Assembly (NCBI GenBank): GCA_012862575.1
Contig: BLSF01000034.1
Span: 317,712-381,711, forward strand
Length of the DNA: 64,000 nucleotides
Source: Parietichytrium sp. I65-24A
Taxonomy: Eukaryota; Sar; Bigyra; Thraustochytrida; Thraustochytriidae
Reading direction: 5' to 3'
In this document: in pieces, positions 10,648 to 22,100 of the stretch
Layout: every line of letters starts with the position of its first letter
Position numbering within the stretch: position 1 is the first letter of the stretch
Program-made: the position numbers and the translations under genes
The notes under the pieces: model-generated
What the model saw: only the letters and a program-made list of their open reading frames with translations
The model's database searches: none
What the model was told of the DNA's origin: nothing

Positions 10648-12521
10648 CTACACTTCTATCCCTGCCCAACTATGTCGCCAACTTTCCGTCCGAAGTTTCA
10701 CCTTTCAATCAACGTTCTGCCACTGTGCCACTGTGCCACTATGCCACTATGCCCTCTGCTCGCCACTGGGCCGGGTGGCAAGGCAGCGCTGCACAGTGTG
10801 TCGCCGACACTTTGCAGGGCTCTGTGGCGTCTTCCCGGCCGCGCGTACCCTTGGGGTCCCCGCAGAGACCTTACGGTTTCTCCTTACGCCGCCCTACTCC
10901 TCTACTCCTTTACTCCTTCCGTCTCTCCTTGCTTTGCCCGTCTCTCTTCTCTCACTTTTTTCTCTCTCACAGCTCACACAAACATTTCCGAATTTGTCAC
11001 AACATGTCATCTGCAGTTCACACCGATCGGAGAAACTCCGAGGGGGAGTCGTTAGCACTTATTCACGCCCATGTAGACGATGTTGGTTTCGCCGAGAGGG
11101 TGGGTATTAGGTAGGATTATGGTAATAGTGTTAAAAGTTGCCCGTTGCAGGAAGATTGTCCGATAGCCCCGATGAGTGGGGGCTATGGTTAACGGTGGGT
11201 GGGCGAGTAGGAGTCCGCTGCTGGCCCATTCCTACGCTTTGCTTTGTGTGTAGGGAAGTGACAGCGAAATGAAACATAGTGAAATGAGTTTTGCATTGGA
11301 TGAGTTTGGATGAATTGGGGTGTTTTTGGGAGTGTAAATTGACACATAATTTATATGTTTCACATTGTTGGCATTGTTTCACAGTCAGAGGCGAGATGGG
11401 TTTTGCCTTGTCGGTGGTGGGATGGAAGACCAAGGCTTGCTTTCGTTTCGTTTCGTTTCGTTTCGTATTTGCAATGTTAGATTGTTTTGTGTTGCGTTGC
11501 TTTGCTTTCTTCATCAAAAGCGTTTGCAAAGCACAAAGGCTCGTTGACGAGAGAACACACGCAGCTCATGTCTCTTATGCACACTGGCAGTGACTTGGTT
11601 TTACGTGTGAGCATTATGCGTGCCACGCGTCAGACCATCGATGGATGGATCGATCGCCAAGTGTTGATTGATCCAAGATCCAAAATCTCTGATACAACAT
11701 GGAACATGGAAGGGTGGACTAGCTCACTGCCAATCAGGCATTTGAGATCCATCTCGCAATGTCTGCTGTCTGCAGGCAGGCCGAGAGCTTCGTTGTCTTT
11801 GCGCTCTGCAGAATGAATAATTCAAATTCAGAATTTGGATCTCGCGCGAGAGAGCATTGACCTTATAGGGTGTCATTTTGCAGCTACGAGCTACTAGAAC
11901 CTTGGAAATTTGCCAGCCACATCTGAGCGTTACTTTTTTGGATGGGCGAATGGGTGGATGAAGATGGATGATGAATGATGAATGATGAATTCATCTAATT
12001 GGATGAATGGACGGATGGGATGATGGAGAAAGGTAGCGCGCCAACCTCCGCTCTAGGTATACTGAGTAATACGAAGACGGTGTGTTACAGCAAATTTGAT
12101 TGACTGTGAGCCAAACAGCGCCCCAGAGCGATCGATACTTTGCCAACCAAGCTGTATATTCTTCATTCCGGGTCGAGTTACAGGCGTTCCAGCAGAGGCG
12201 AACGACAGTGAGCAGCTGTAACCCCTGCCGTAGTGGGGTGAGTTACAGGCTCCCGGCCCTTCTTTCGAAGGCGCTAGTGCCAATAGCGTCGACACATCGC
12301 AATATCTTTTAGCGCGCTGCGGGTTACCAAAGAAGGGCGGGGGGAGAGTGCTGAATCGGGATGTGCGGCCAGGATTCGTTGGTAGAAGAATGAAGAGGAT
12401 GGCGAAGGATAATAATTCGCTCGCACGGAACGAAGAGTTCGAACACGTAGACGTCTTTCTTTTACTTTTAATGGACATGGAACACTTACAGCGGTTAGCG
12501 GGAGGGAGGTCGTCGGGCTTC
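10648..12521. other. Intergenic spacer with several short tandem repeats
   Basis: A 1.9-kb gap between two minus-strand genes. It contains a TGCCACTGTG/TATG period-10 run at 10719-10757, a TTTCG pentamer array at 11441-11465, and GATGAAT-type repeats at about 11955-12025. The minus ORF overlapping its right end is a frame shadow of the TPR gene. Confidence 0.5.
11441..11465. repeat. (TTTCG)5 microsatellite
   Basis: Five perfect copies of a 5-bp unit in a spacer. Confidence 0.9.
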
Positions 12522-14312
12522 TCACGAGGCCATGAGGTCGTTCTCGTACTTGCGGGTTTCAGGATGGTCATCTCCGAGAACTTCGCGCAGGACAGTGACC
12601 GCTCTCTTGCCGTATTCATGAGTCTGCTCTGGGTTTTCGCTCGCCGTTTGCTTGTAGAGCATGGCGAGGTTGTACAAGACTTTGGCTGCCTCGACATGAT
12701 GATGCTCGCCATGTTGATGTTCGCCTTCGTGGTTTTCCTCAACGTCAAGGGCGCAGCTGAGATTTCCGACAATCTCTTCTAGGCTAACTTCGCTGTTTTC
12801 TCCCAGTTCGTTCTCCTCCCAAATTGCGAGAGCCTCCAAGAGGTTCTCCTTTGCGTCTTCAATGTGGTTGAGCTTTAGCTGGACCGACCCAAGGCTGTTC
12901 AGAGCCTTGACGACTTCCTGGTGGGAGTCGCCAAAGCATTGCCTCGTTTCCTGCAGAAACCGCCGGAATTTAATTTCAGCCTCCTCTAGGTTGCCCCTGC
13001 GCTCCATAACATTTGCAAGGTTCCCGATGATCACCCTGATGCGCATGCCATAATCGTCGTCCTCTAGTTCTAAGAGGCTGATTGCGTCCTCCAAGAGCGC
13101 TTGAGCTTCCTCGAGCTCTCCGGCATTTTGCAAAAGGAGAGCCAAGTTGTTTTTCGCAATCGCCATCACGAAGGAGGACTCTTCCCCTCCTTGAGAGCAG
13201 AGATCTATGACCTGCTTGAACAGTCGGATTGCCTCGTCCACTTCCCCATGCTTTTCATGCAAAACGGCGATGCGGTTGAGGTCCTTGGCAGCGTTCGCGT
13301 AGACGATGTCACGCTTGCGCACAATTTTGTCTGCTTGGCTGGCAAAGGAGTGAATGAACCAAGTCTCAAGCTGAGCGCGGACTTGACCCAAAACAGCGTC
13401 AAGGCCTCCAGGCACGCTACCTAGGAGACCTTCTCGATCGCTCAGGCTGCCATCATCTGGAAACGTGAGCTCCCGCAAGGTGCGGTCAAAGTACATGAGA
13501 CCGCCTTCTCTGAAGGATTGGTAAACCTCCTTTTTCGTCGGCAGCCGCGCGACCACCGTGGTTTTCAGCCCGGCTTGCTTTGCACAATACAGCTCCCACA
13601 AGCACTTTGCTTCCGTGAGTGCGGTTACTGTTTTCCGGTGCGTCGTATTGGACTCTGCACCCCAGCCATCAAAGTAGATCAAATGTTCCCCTTCAAAGTT
13701 CGACATAAAGGCTGGCAAATTTCCTTCAAAGTCTAGGCGTGCCTCCCTCGACATGAAAGGATCTACATGAAAGAGGTCAAGCCAAATGTACACGGACTTG
13801 GGGTCCTCGTCCGCGAAGTGGAGCCTCATCGCGTTGGCAAACCCGTGAAACCAAACGCTCCTCGGCACGGACACTACATACCCTTTGTACAATTCCGTGG
13901 AGAGGTGCCTTCTGTCCAGCGCATAGGCCAGCGCGCAACCATCGCTTCTGCCTCGAATAGAAGGCTTGATGACATGTTCCAGCACGTCGTCCACGTCCCA
14001 GTGCTCTCGCTTTTTGAATAAAAGCTTGCCCCGAGGGATTGAAATCATCTTTTTGGTTCCCTTGACATGGCCGCGGTCCTTGCCAAAGAAAGAAGCTCTC
14101 TTCTCGAGCTCTATCGTCGTCCCGGCGCCAACTTTCACGCTGCCGCTGCTAAAGTCGGCTTTCGACATGTACAAGGTCGTATTGCGCGCCAGAATCCCCA
14201 TCGTGATCGTGTTGTCCAGCTCCAGCAGATAGTGCAGCGTGACCGCGGAACGGCATATCGAATAATCCTCCACTCCGCCCTCCACCTCTCCACTTTCCAA
14301 CTCGGTCGCCAT
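12522..14312 (-). CDS. TIR-like domain protein with kinesin-light-chain-type TPRs
   Basis: I choose the Met at 14310-14312, giving 596 aa; the frame stays open 53 codons further upstream, but that extension is Arg/Cys-rich and unconvincing. The N-terminal half contains YKGYVVSVPRSVWFHGF, then SVYIWLDLFHVDPF near residue 172, and LTEAKCLWELYCA near 230. This order matches a TIR-like module common in protist proteins, whose usual form is a 'WiDxFxvnQ' strand followed by 'LtRaWCLWElyca'. The Glu after CLW corresponds in position to the TIR catalytic glutamate. From about residue 330 to the end are four or five TPRs of the kinesin-light-chain class (AIAKNNLALLLQNAGELEEA, VIIGNLANVMERRGNLEEAE, ALNSLGSVQLKLNHIEDA, VLYNLAMLY). 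No NB-ARC or NACHT ATPase lies between the halves. Role is unknown; a signalling or self-defence NADase is a hypothesis. Confidence 0.8.
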   Translation of the reverse strand: MATELESGEVEGGVEDYSICRSAVTLHYLLELDNTITMGILARNTTLYMSKADFSSGSVKVGAGTTIELEKRASFFGKDRGHVKGTKKMISIPRGKLLFKKREHWDVDDVLEHVIKPSIRGRSDGCALAYALDRRHLSTELYKGYVVSVPRSVWFHGFANAMRLHFADEDPKSVYIWLDLFHVDPFMSREARLDFEGNLPAFMSNFEGEHLIYFDGWGAESNTTHRKTVTALTEAKCLWELYCAKQAGLKTTVVARLPTKKEVYQSFREGGLMYFDRTLRELTFPDDGSLSDREGLLGSVPGGLDAVLGQVRAQLETWFIHSFASQADKIVRKRDIVYANAAKDLNRIAVLHEKHGEVDEAIRLFKQVIDLCSQGGEESSFVMAIAKNNLALLLQNAGELEEAQALLEDAISLLELEDDDYGMRIRVIIGNLANVMERRGNLEEAEIKFRRFLQETRQCFGDSHQEVVKALNSLGSVQLKLNHIEDAKENLLEALAIWEENELGENSEVSLEEIVGNLSCALDVEENHEGEHQHGEHHHVEAAKVLYNLAMLYKQTASENPEQTHEYGKRAVTVLREVLGDDHPETRKYENDLMAS

Positions 14313-14734
14313 ACCTATTGCCCCAGTAACTGCAAAGTCAACGGCGCGTTTTCGAACACTCGTCCTGCAAGTCCAACTTTCCAGCTCCGCACCATGAAGA
14401 GCGCCGCGTTCTCCACCAACCTCTCCGGGCTTGCAAGCATGTGCGCGAGGCAGACTACGTACAGCAATCACCTTCGCCGAGCACTGGCCTACTCGCGAGC
14501 CCCCAGCTGCCGTAGGTCTTTCCCACCGAATGCCTTTTTGCCGATGTCGTGCTCTCTCTCATTCGACTGTGTATGCTGTCTACGTTACAGCGACCCATAG
14601 ACGACGATACTGTGTACTCTGCGCTCTCAACAAACTGTTTAGTCTGTGTCGATCGTTGTTTGTGTTGTTTGGTTTTATTAGGGTGAGAATGAGATGGATA
14701 AGTTATGGCTCCTTTGTTGCTTGCTTGTCCTTTG

Positions 14735-14769
14735 CTTTCTTTCTTTCTTCCTTTCTTTCTTTCTTTCTT
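14735..14769. repeat. (CTTT)n microsatellite
   Basis: Imperfect CTTT array; purine-rich on the sense strand of the minus-strand TPR gene. Confidence 0.85.
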
Positions 14770-15904
14770 GTTTGCTCTCGTGGCGTGGCGATCATCGATT
14801 GCTGCAACAGCAAGCGCCAGGCGTTCGATTGAAGGACGAAAGAAGGCGACAGCCTTGGGTCCAACTCCAATGGAATGTGACCGACTGGGAGGCTATAAGG
14901 GCAATAAGTACTTAGAGGCAGTAGACCGTGTGTGTGTCCATGTGTGTGCGCGTTGAATCCAGGCAAGGCAAGGCAAGGCGCAGCGGCGCGGCGCTGGAAC
15001 TAGTAAAACTGCGATGAATGAAAGATGCGAGACGACTGAAGGAAGAGAAGGAAGAATGGAACGAGTGGGAAAGAAAGGACGAGCGGAAGGCTTGGCGACA
15101 CTCGATTCTTCACTGCCGAGTTTGCCACTACAGAAACTGAGACAGTAATCGTGAGACACTGCGAGAGAGCAAGCTGTGGACGATTGTGGACGAGAGCAAC
15201 ACGGCATCCTCTGCCCAGCCACTCTTGACGGGGCATAAGACGGACAAGAGAGTGATCCTTACATCCTTATCGATCGATGCACAAGATATCACAAGATGCA
15301 CAGAATGCACAGCATGAATGGAGAGACAACAATCAGATCGCTTGTCTCGCAAGCCGAACGCAATTCGCTCTCCCGCTATGGCATGATCTACTAGCTAGGC
15401 TAGAGCAAGCAAGAGGCCAAAAGCATCCAAGAGCCCACTCTCCCTCTCTCTCTCTCTCATGTCCCTCTCCCCGAGATCGAGTGTGTATCCATGCCTGTCT
15501 AATTCTAACTCATGTCTCAAGATGCTGCACAGCTGTGTGGCTACGCCTCTGACTTGTTCTGGTATATCCCTGGCTGCGAGTGTGCGACACTCGTTCACTC
15601 TGCCAGTGTGCCAGTGTGCCGCAGACGTGCACTGCACGCAAGATGGTGTTCTGTCTCTGTCTGTCTCTCTCTGTCGCAGTGTGCTGCTAGAGATCTGTCC
15701 TTTCTGTCCTTGACGAAAGTGTCGAGGAAGTAAGTTTGTGCATCAATCACAATCACATGTTCATTTTGGATGAATATGACTTTCATGTGTACTAGTATAG
15801 TACGTACTAACTACCGTTACTGTGCCATCATAGAAAACGAATGGGGTTAGAACACGGGCCGCGGGTAAGAAGTGCGCGCTTACACAAAGGCGAAGAGGAG
15901 ACAC

Positions 15905-15948
15905 GAACAAGGAGCTGAAAGAACAAGGAGCTGAAAGAACAAGGAACT
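15905..15948. repeat. 16-bp tandem repeat, 2.75 copies
   Basis: Two perfect copies of GAACAAGGAGCTGAAA (15905-15920, 15921-15936) followed by a partial copy. Confidence 0.9.
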
Positions 15949-16518
15949 AGTCCCCAAATCATGAAAACAAACACAAAGACCCCGGACGCCAATTGGCTTC
16001 AGGTTAGATCTGATCTTTCAACTTGGGCTGCAGTCCCCCTACTAAAATTCTCCAAATTACAGTTCTTTGTACTACTTGTTGGTTCTTTGATTGCATTTTA
16101 TGAGCGCCAGAACCGAACAGAGTGAGTGTTCTTTTTGTTCTTCACAATCATGTAATAGCATGCAGATAATCCTCCCTACTCTCCCGAGAAGTCGTAACTG
16201 TACACTTAACCAATATACTAACACTCAGCCAAGGACGGACCATGACAGACCATGACTCTCTCTGTACAGTTCTCTTAACAGTTTTTATTAGCTTCCCATC
16301 ACTTATCCATCGTAGCGCCACTGCTAACCTCAACACATACAAAACGCTATCTGTCGCTACGACCCAGCTACCTGATCAAGAGCGGGAGACAAGTGTGGGA
16401 AGATTTATATACATGTTCTGAAGGGCAGTAGTACTACTCTACCGTGCAAATAGCCCGAGTATCCTCGGTAAATTGCCGATACCGTACTTGCAAAGCAAAG
16501 TAAAGCAAAACAAAGCAA

Positions 16519-16519
16519 G

Positions 16520-16551
<32 letters not shown>

Positions 16552-16613
16552 AAGAGAGAGAAAGTGTTTATCGACACGTAGATAGACAGACAGACAGATA
16601 GATAGATAGATAG
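16519..16613. repeat. GA and GATA/GACA microsatellites in the carnitine acetyltransferase leader
   Basis: A GA run (16519-16563) followed by GACA/GATA units (16579-16613), then AAGC/AAGA repeats up to the ATG at 16701. The whole 180 bp before the start is almost pure purine on the coding strand. Confidence 0.85.
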
Positions 16614-16700
16614 TGAGAGGGGCAAACAAGCAGATCGTGAAGGAGAGAGTGTGGTGAAGAAAGCAAGCAAGCAAGAAATAAAGAAAGCAAGAAAGAAAAG

Positions 16701-18712
16701 ATGCTGAGCAGGGCGGGTTTCGGTCGCGCAGTGCGCGTGGCACAAGTGCGAAACGCAGGGTCGTTGGCGTCGCAGCTGCCCAAGTTCGAGTACCAGGTGG
16801 ACAAGCTGTACGAGACCAACTATTTGGGGCTGCCCAAGCTGCCGCTGCCCAAGGTGTCTGATACCCTGAAGCGGTATCTGGAGACCGTGCGAGCCATCTC
16901 GACCGACGAAGAGTACCAGAACACGGTCAAGCTCGCAAAGGAGTTTGAGAAAGAGTACGCAGCTCCGCTGCATGCGGATTTAGAGCGAAGGAACAATCAG
17001 GATGGGTACCCGTTCAGCTACATTGAGGAATTCTGGGATGACATGTACCAGGCGGGCAGATTCGAGGTGAGTTTGATATGCTGGGCGTGCTGGGTGTTCT
17101 GGGTGGTGGCCAAATGATTGCGAGTTTGGTTTTGGTTTCAGTTTCAGATTTGGCAGAGCTCGAGCAAGCGCTAACTGTCTCTCGCGTGGTTTTTCGCGGA
17201 AAGATCATGGTGGGCTCGAACCCATTTTACCTCTTCCCGGAAGAAAAAAATCCTGCGGAGCAAGACCAAGTTCGGCGGGCTGCTAGACTGGCAACTTCGT
17301 GCCTCAAGTGGTGGCAGAAGGTAGTCTCGGGCGAGCTAGAGGCGGATATGGACCGCGACAAACCCATGTGCATGTATGGGTTTGGTCTTGTCTTCGGCGC
17401 GACTCGCGTTCCAGGCGTCGGCCGCGACCACATGACCACCAATTTTAAACGCAAGCATATTGTTGTAATGTGCAACCATCAGGTATTCCGCGTTCAAGTT
17501 GTGGCTGAGGACGGATCTGCCATTAGTGCCGACAAGCTCGAAGCGCTCCTTCGCGACATCAAGCAGAAGGCGCTCTCGCAGCAGGGCAATGAACTAGAAG
17601 ACGTTGGCGTGCTCACGGCCCAGGAGCGTGACTATTGGGCCAAGCTGAGAGGCGAATTGTTGAAGGATCCTACTAGCAGGGAGACGCTTGAAGTCATCGA
17701 CGACTGCCTCTTTGGCATTGTCTTGGACGAATACACCCCAACGTCCAAGACCGACCTCTCGAACCGTTTGCTACACAGCACCAACGGCACCAACCGTTGG
17801 TTCGACAAACATAACATTATCGCCACCGCCGATGGCTCTTTGGGCTTCAACTTTGACCACACTTTCGGGGACGGGTTGACCTGGAACCGCATGCTGACCG
17901 AGGCATGGGCAGACATGCACGGAAGACCGTCAGGTTTCGCCCCGCTCCCTGAGGCGAGCTCGAGCTTTGGAGGCTCGTTCGACCAGCTCAAGTGGAACCT
18001 GCCAGAAGCAGTGCAGAGAGAGATGCCAAACGCCCTCTCGAATGCCAAAAAACTCGCTGGCGACGTCGACACGTACGTTCTCGAGTTCGAAGAATACGGC
18101 AGAGAACGCATGAAGGAGATGAAGATGAGCCCTGATGCAGTGTGCCAGATGGCCTTCCAATTGGCATACCACCGTCTTCACGGCAAGCCTGCAACTGTGT
18201 ACGAGTCGTGCGCAATGAAAAACTACTTTCATGGGCGCACAGAGACCATTCGATCGTGCACGAACGATTCTGTCGCAATGCTCAAGGCGTTTTCGCAGAA
18301 CGCCTCGGATGAAGACAAGCGCCAGAAGCTCATTCAGGCATCCAAGACCCACGTGGAGGTCGCAAAAGGAGCGAAGGCCGCACTTGGCCCATACCAAGGC
18401 GTCGATAGGCACCTCTACGCGATGAAGTGCGTCGCCCAAAAGAAAGGCATCAAAGTACCTTTCTTCGAGGACCCATTGTTCTCGCGCTCGAGCACTTGGG
18501 TTTTGTCCACCAGTAACGTCTCAGCCCCATTTATTGACATCTTTGGGTTCGGAGCAGTCGTTGGGCATGGGTACGGACTCGGCTACCTGACCCAAAAGGA
18601 CAGTGTGCCAGTCAACATTACATGCTATCGTTCAAACCCAGAGACGAACAGCTCCAAGCTTGGAGGGGCTATTCGCGACGCATTCCTGGACTTTGACCGC
18701 TTGTTCAAGTAA
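16701..18712 (+). CDS. CRAT: Carnitine O-acetyltransferase (mitochondrial), two exons
   Basis: Exons 16701-17066 and 17204-18712 give 624 aa, the usual size of the carnitine/choline acyltransferase family. The intron (137 bp, GTGAGT...AAAG) joins MYQAGRFE to IMVGSNPFYLF, restoring the conserved 'mY..gR....NsNPFy' block. The first 22 residues (MLSRAGFGRAVRVAQVRNAG) are basic and hydroxylated with no acidic residue, like a mitochondrial presequence. The catalytic His is in FNFDHTFGDG near residue 338. Later family motifs include YESCAMKNYFHGRTETIR near 454 and the STSNVSAP segment. The enzyme transfers acetyl or short acyl groups between CoA and carnitine, buffering the mitochondrial acetyl-CoA pool. 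Chain-length preference is inferred from the small size and the lack of CPT-type N-terminal membrane segments; there is no C-terminal peroxisomal SKL-like signal. Confidence 0.93.
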
Positions 18713-19102
18713 ATGCAACCACTTTGCTTCTTCTTCTGAGTAGCAACGCCAGGCTCGCGTTTTGACTCCCACAGATTTGCAGCGCACGTGGCAAAAGTAG
18801 TCACACGATGTTAGCGTTGCATAACAGAATCAAAATTTGAATTTCGGCTTGAGTGTCTCTTGTCTTCAATTGTGGCTTTGCGATCTCCACCTGTTGCGAA
18901 TGATGTAGAGCTGCTCTCCTTTCGCAATCGTTCCAAAGTTAAGTGCGTGTAGAGAAAACAATCTTTTCTTCAGTATTTTTATTGTATGACCAATCGCATT
19001 TTGCGTTTTGTCAACAAAAAGTCACTATATTCATCTATAAGTCGTAGTTGTATTGTACGTTGCTCTTCCCACTTCGAGTTGGTGAAAAAGGAGACAAAAC
19101 TG
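18713..19102. other. Convergent 3' spacer
   Basis: The two genes converge here. An AATAAA on the minus strand at 18978-18983 lies about 120 bp past the kinase stop and is a plausible polyadenylation signal for it. Confidence 0.5.
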
Positions 19103-22100
19103 CTAAAAAGGGACAGAGCGGCTTGCTAGCGAGCTTTCGTCCACGCTGTTGCTGACATGACGCCGGATCTTGTCCGAGCCGCTCCCGAGCTTGAAGTTGA
19201 TGCTGTCGCTTATTATACTTCCAGAGTCCGAGGCATAACCGGTCGCGGCGTTGTCCAGATGGTCGTCAAAGTCATGGTAGTCAAGCGAGAAGCCGAGATT
19301 TGGGTTGACATCCGAGTAGCCCATGGCAATGCTTTGCCTTCGCATCGTTGGGGTTGAAACGCCTTCACCATGAACGGATTCCCCTCTGGTTGACACGCTA
19401 CTAGAGTCTTCGTCAGCGGCGTCGGAAATGAGAAGATCGTGAAGAGGCAAGAACATCTGCTCTTGCCCCACCGCCATTCTTCGCGAAGGCCCCTTTTTAG
19501 AGACTACATTTTTGGAAGACGACTTCAAAATATCTGCGCCCACTGAGACGCGAGTTGCGCTTTTGATATTCCAGAGCATGCGTGTAAGTGTAGTACCGAT
19601 AGGTTCCTGGCTCGCATCGCGCGAGGACTTGGTAAACGAGAACGAGTCTGGATCGGTCAAGAACGAGCGCACGAAGGACGGGCGAGCGTTGCGATCGTGA
19701 CGCCAGCATTCCCGCATAAGCACCTCGTAGTTTGCGGGCCAGGTGTCTGTGTTGAAGCACTGGAGGCGTTTCTTTTCGCAGACAAATTGGCGAATGCGCT
19801 GCTGAATGTTGTCTAAATTGACATCCATGGCAAGCTCGTCCCACGGGACCCTCCCCGGGTGCGCCACCTCCCACATAAGCACCGCAAAGCTGAACACATC
19901 GGCGCTTTGATCAAAACCTTTCGAGAGCTCGACCTCCTCGTCTTGCATCACCTCTGGTGCCATCCACTGCAATGTGCCATGATTTGCGGGATTTAGAAAT
20001 CCGTACCCAGGTTTCTGCTCCTTGGCAAGGCCAAAGTCGCAAAGCTTTGGCAGATACCTGCCATCGCCAAGGTCGGTAATGAGGACATTACTACTCTTCA
20101 GATCCAAGTGCAGAATTCTCGGATTCAACGAATGCAACGTTTTCAACGCCTCTGCAATACCGATGAGGACCTTGAGACGTGCCACCCAGCTTTTGCACAG
20201 TGGAGAAACCTTGGATGGCTCTGTTTTACCGTATCTCTCTGATTCCAGATGCCAAGCAAGAGTGTGTGGCCCCCCGAGCTCGCTCACGATGAGCACCGTG
20301 TTCTCAGCAAAAATGACTCCATGTAGGTTGGTGATGTGGCGATGCGCAGGTATTTTGGAGAGAATCTTAATTTCCTCCAGGAAGGAGTCACAGGCAAAGG
20401 CCGCCTCGGTCAGCTTTTTCACAGCCACTGGGACATACCGAGAGGCTGCCGACTCGTCCTCGGCCATGCCCGCCTCACCTTCCTCAACCTTGGACTCATT
20501 GTCTGGATCCTCGCAGGTGGCCTGGTCCTTGCGGAGGAAAGCTTTGTAGACAGTCGAGAAGGCACCAGATCCCAGCACCATCGAAGTGTCCCATGGCTGT
20601 TTTCCTGTCTGATCGGAGCGCAAGGATTTGATGTTCATCACCAAATCTTCTCCGTCGTCGCGATGCCACTTACTCATGAGTACTCGGATTCGCTTTGCGC
20701 GAGGGAGCTTTGCCTCTTTCTCCGAAGGGTCGTAGAAATTCCTGGTGCTGTTGAACGAGCTGTTGGCCTGTGTTCCGCGCATGGCAAGCAAAGACCTGCT
20801 GCGCAAAGGAGACGGCGAGGCCGCCGACTGCAAAGAAGAGGGGGTTGGAGAAGGCTGAGCGGGAGACGTGGAGCTAGGTCTCAATCGCGTCAAAAAGCCG
20901 CCTGTACCGCCTGTGCCAGATCCTTGTTTGGGCATGAGACTCCTAATTGTTGCACCAAGACTGGTGTTGTTTAGTGGCTGTGGCGATGGAACAGCAGCTT
21001 CCTCGGCGTCCACTCCTTCGTCGCCTTCCTCTGAGATGGACCCGCTGGATGCTTGGAGAGAGATTGACTGCTTGCGGTGATCGGTCCACAAATCGACCAG
21101 GTCCTGGAGATTCGACACACCCAAAACTGAGAGCGCGCGCTTGGCGGCTTCCCGGGAAGGCCTTGTGCTGTGCGCGTGGCTGTAGAGGGGCGAAATTCCT
21201 CCCGCGATAATAATGCGAGCCCCGATGACGTCTACAGAAGCGAGGCACGCGAGGGCTTCAATGGCGGGCACAAAGGCAGACTCGTCGCTGCTAGCAAGTC
21301 CGCCGGACACCGTTTTGGCCGAAACGCTGCTCGGAGAGGCAAGGCGAATGAGACGAACAATGATCCCACTCTCGCAGAGCTTAATCTTGTGTGGGACGTC
21401 GATGGTCTTGCAAATGGACAGGAGGAACTGAGCGACCTCCGTCTTGGCTCCGGGAACATCCGAGCGGTACAACATGTTTAGCACCGCCGTCACGTTGTAC
21501 ACGTCAAAGGCTTCCACAGTGGCGTTGGCGATCTGCGCCGAATTTGCGCACGCGTACTGCATAACCTTCAATGCCGCCATCGTAAGCGACACCAAGTTTG
21601 CCTTCTTAGCAAGCAGCCGGCTATTCTCCTGTGCGTTGCGCCTCGCGATTTCTCGCTGACTTTCGTTGGCGGCCATTTCGGGCGCAGCATAGAGGAAGGC
21701 TGAGTGTCCTGCAGGGCGCACGGACGCCATTGAGACCGCTGATGACGGGTACTGTTGACGGTACAGGAGCTGTTGCTGCTGTTGAGCAGCGGAAGGATTG
21801 AAGCTGAAGGTTGAGAGCGAGCTATTTCGCTTCGAAGTTCCTAGTTCGGACTCCACGCTTTCTTGCTTTGGAGCGGGAGACTGCCTTCCAGTTTCGAACA
21901 TGGAAAGGTCATCTAAATCGTCAAGGCTACCGCACATATCTTCGTCAAAGTCGCTATTCATTAATGACTTTGATGTGATGGCGGCAGCTAGCTTTTGGTG
22001 CTCATTCGCGGCATTATCGGCGCGCGAGAGCACCGTGTTGAGAGTCGAGGAGATGAAGTGACTGGCCAGCCCGTCCTCCCACTGCTCCTGATTCAAGTCC

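Larger units (their letters stand above)
14313..16700. other. Divergent promoter region (TPR gene / carnitine acetyltransferase)
   Basis: A 2.4-kb spacer between divergently transcribed genes. It holds CTTT repeats at 14735-14769, a 16-bp tandem repeat at 15905-15948, CT tracts near 15438-15460, and purine-rich microsatellites just before the downstream start codon. No coding capacity was recognised. Confidence 0.5.

Noticed and set aside
12053-12772. 239-aa minus-strand ORF overlapping the TPR gene end
   Set aside because: It is in another frame of the well-supported TPR gene and continues into repeat-rich spacer; composition is Ser/Thr/Arg-heavy with no domain.
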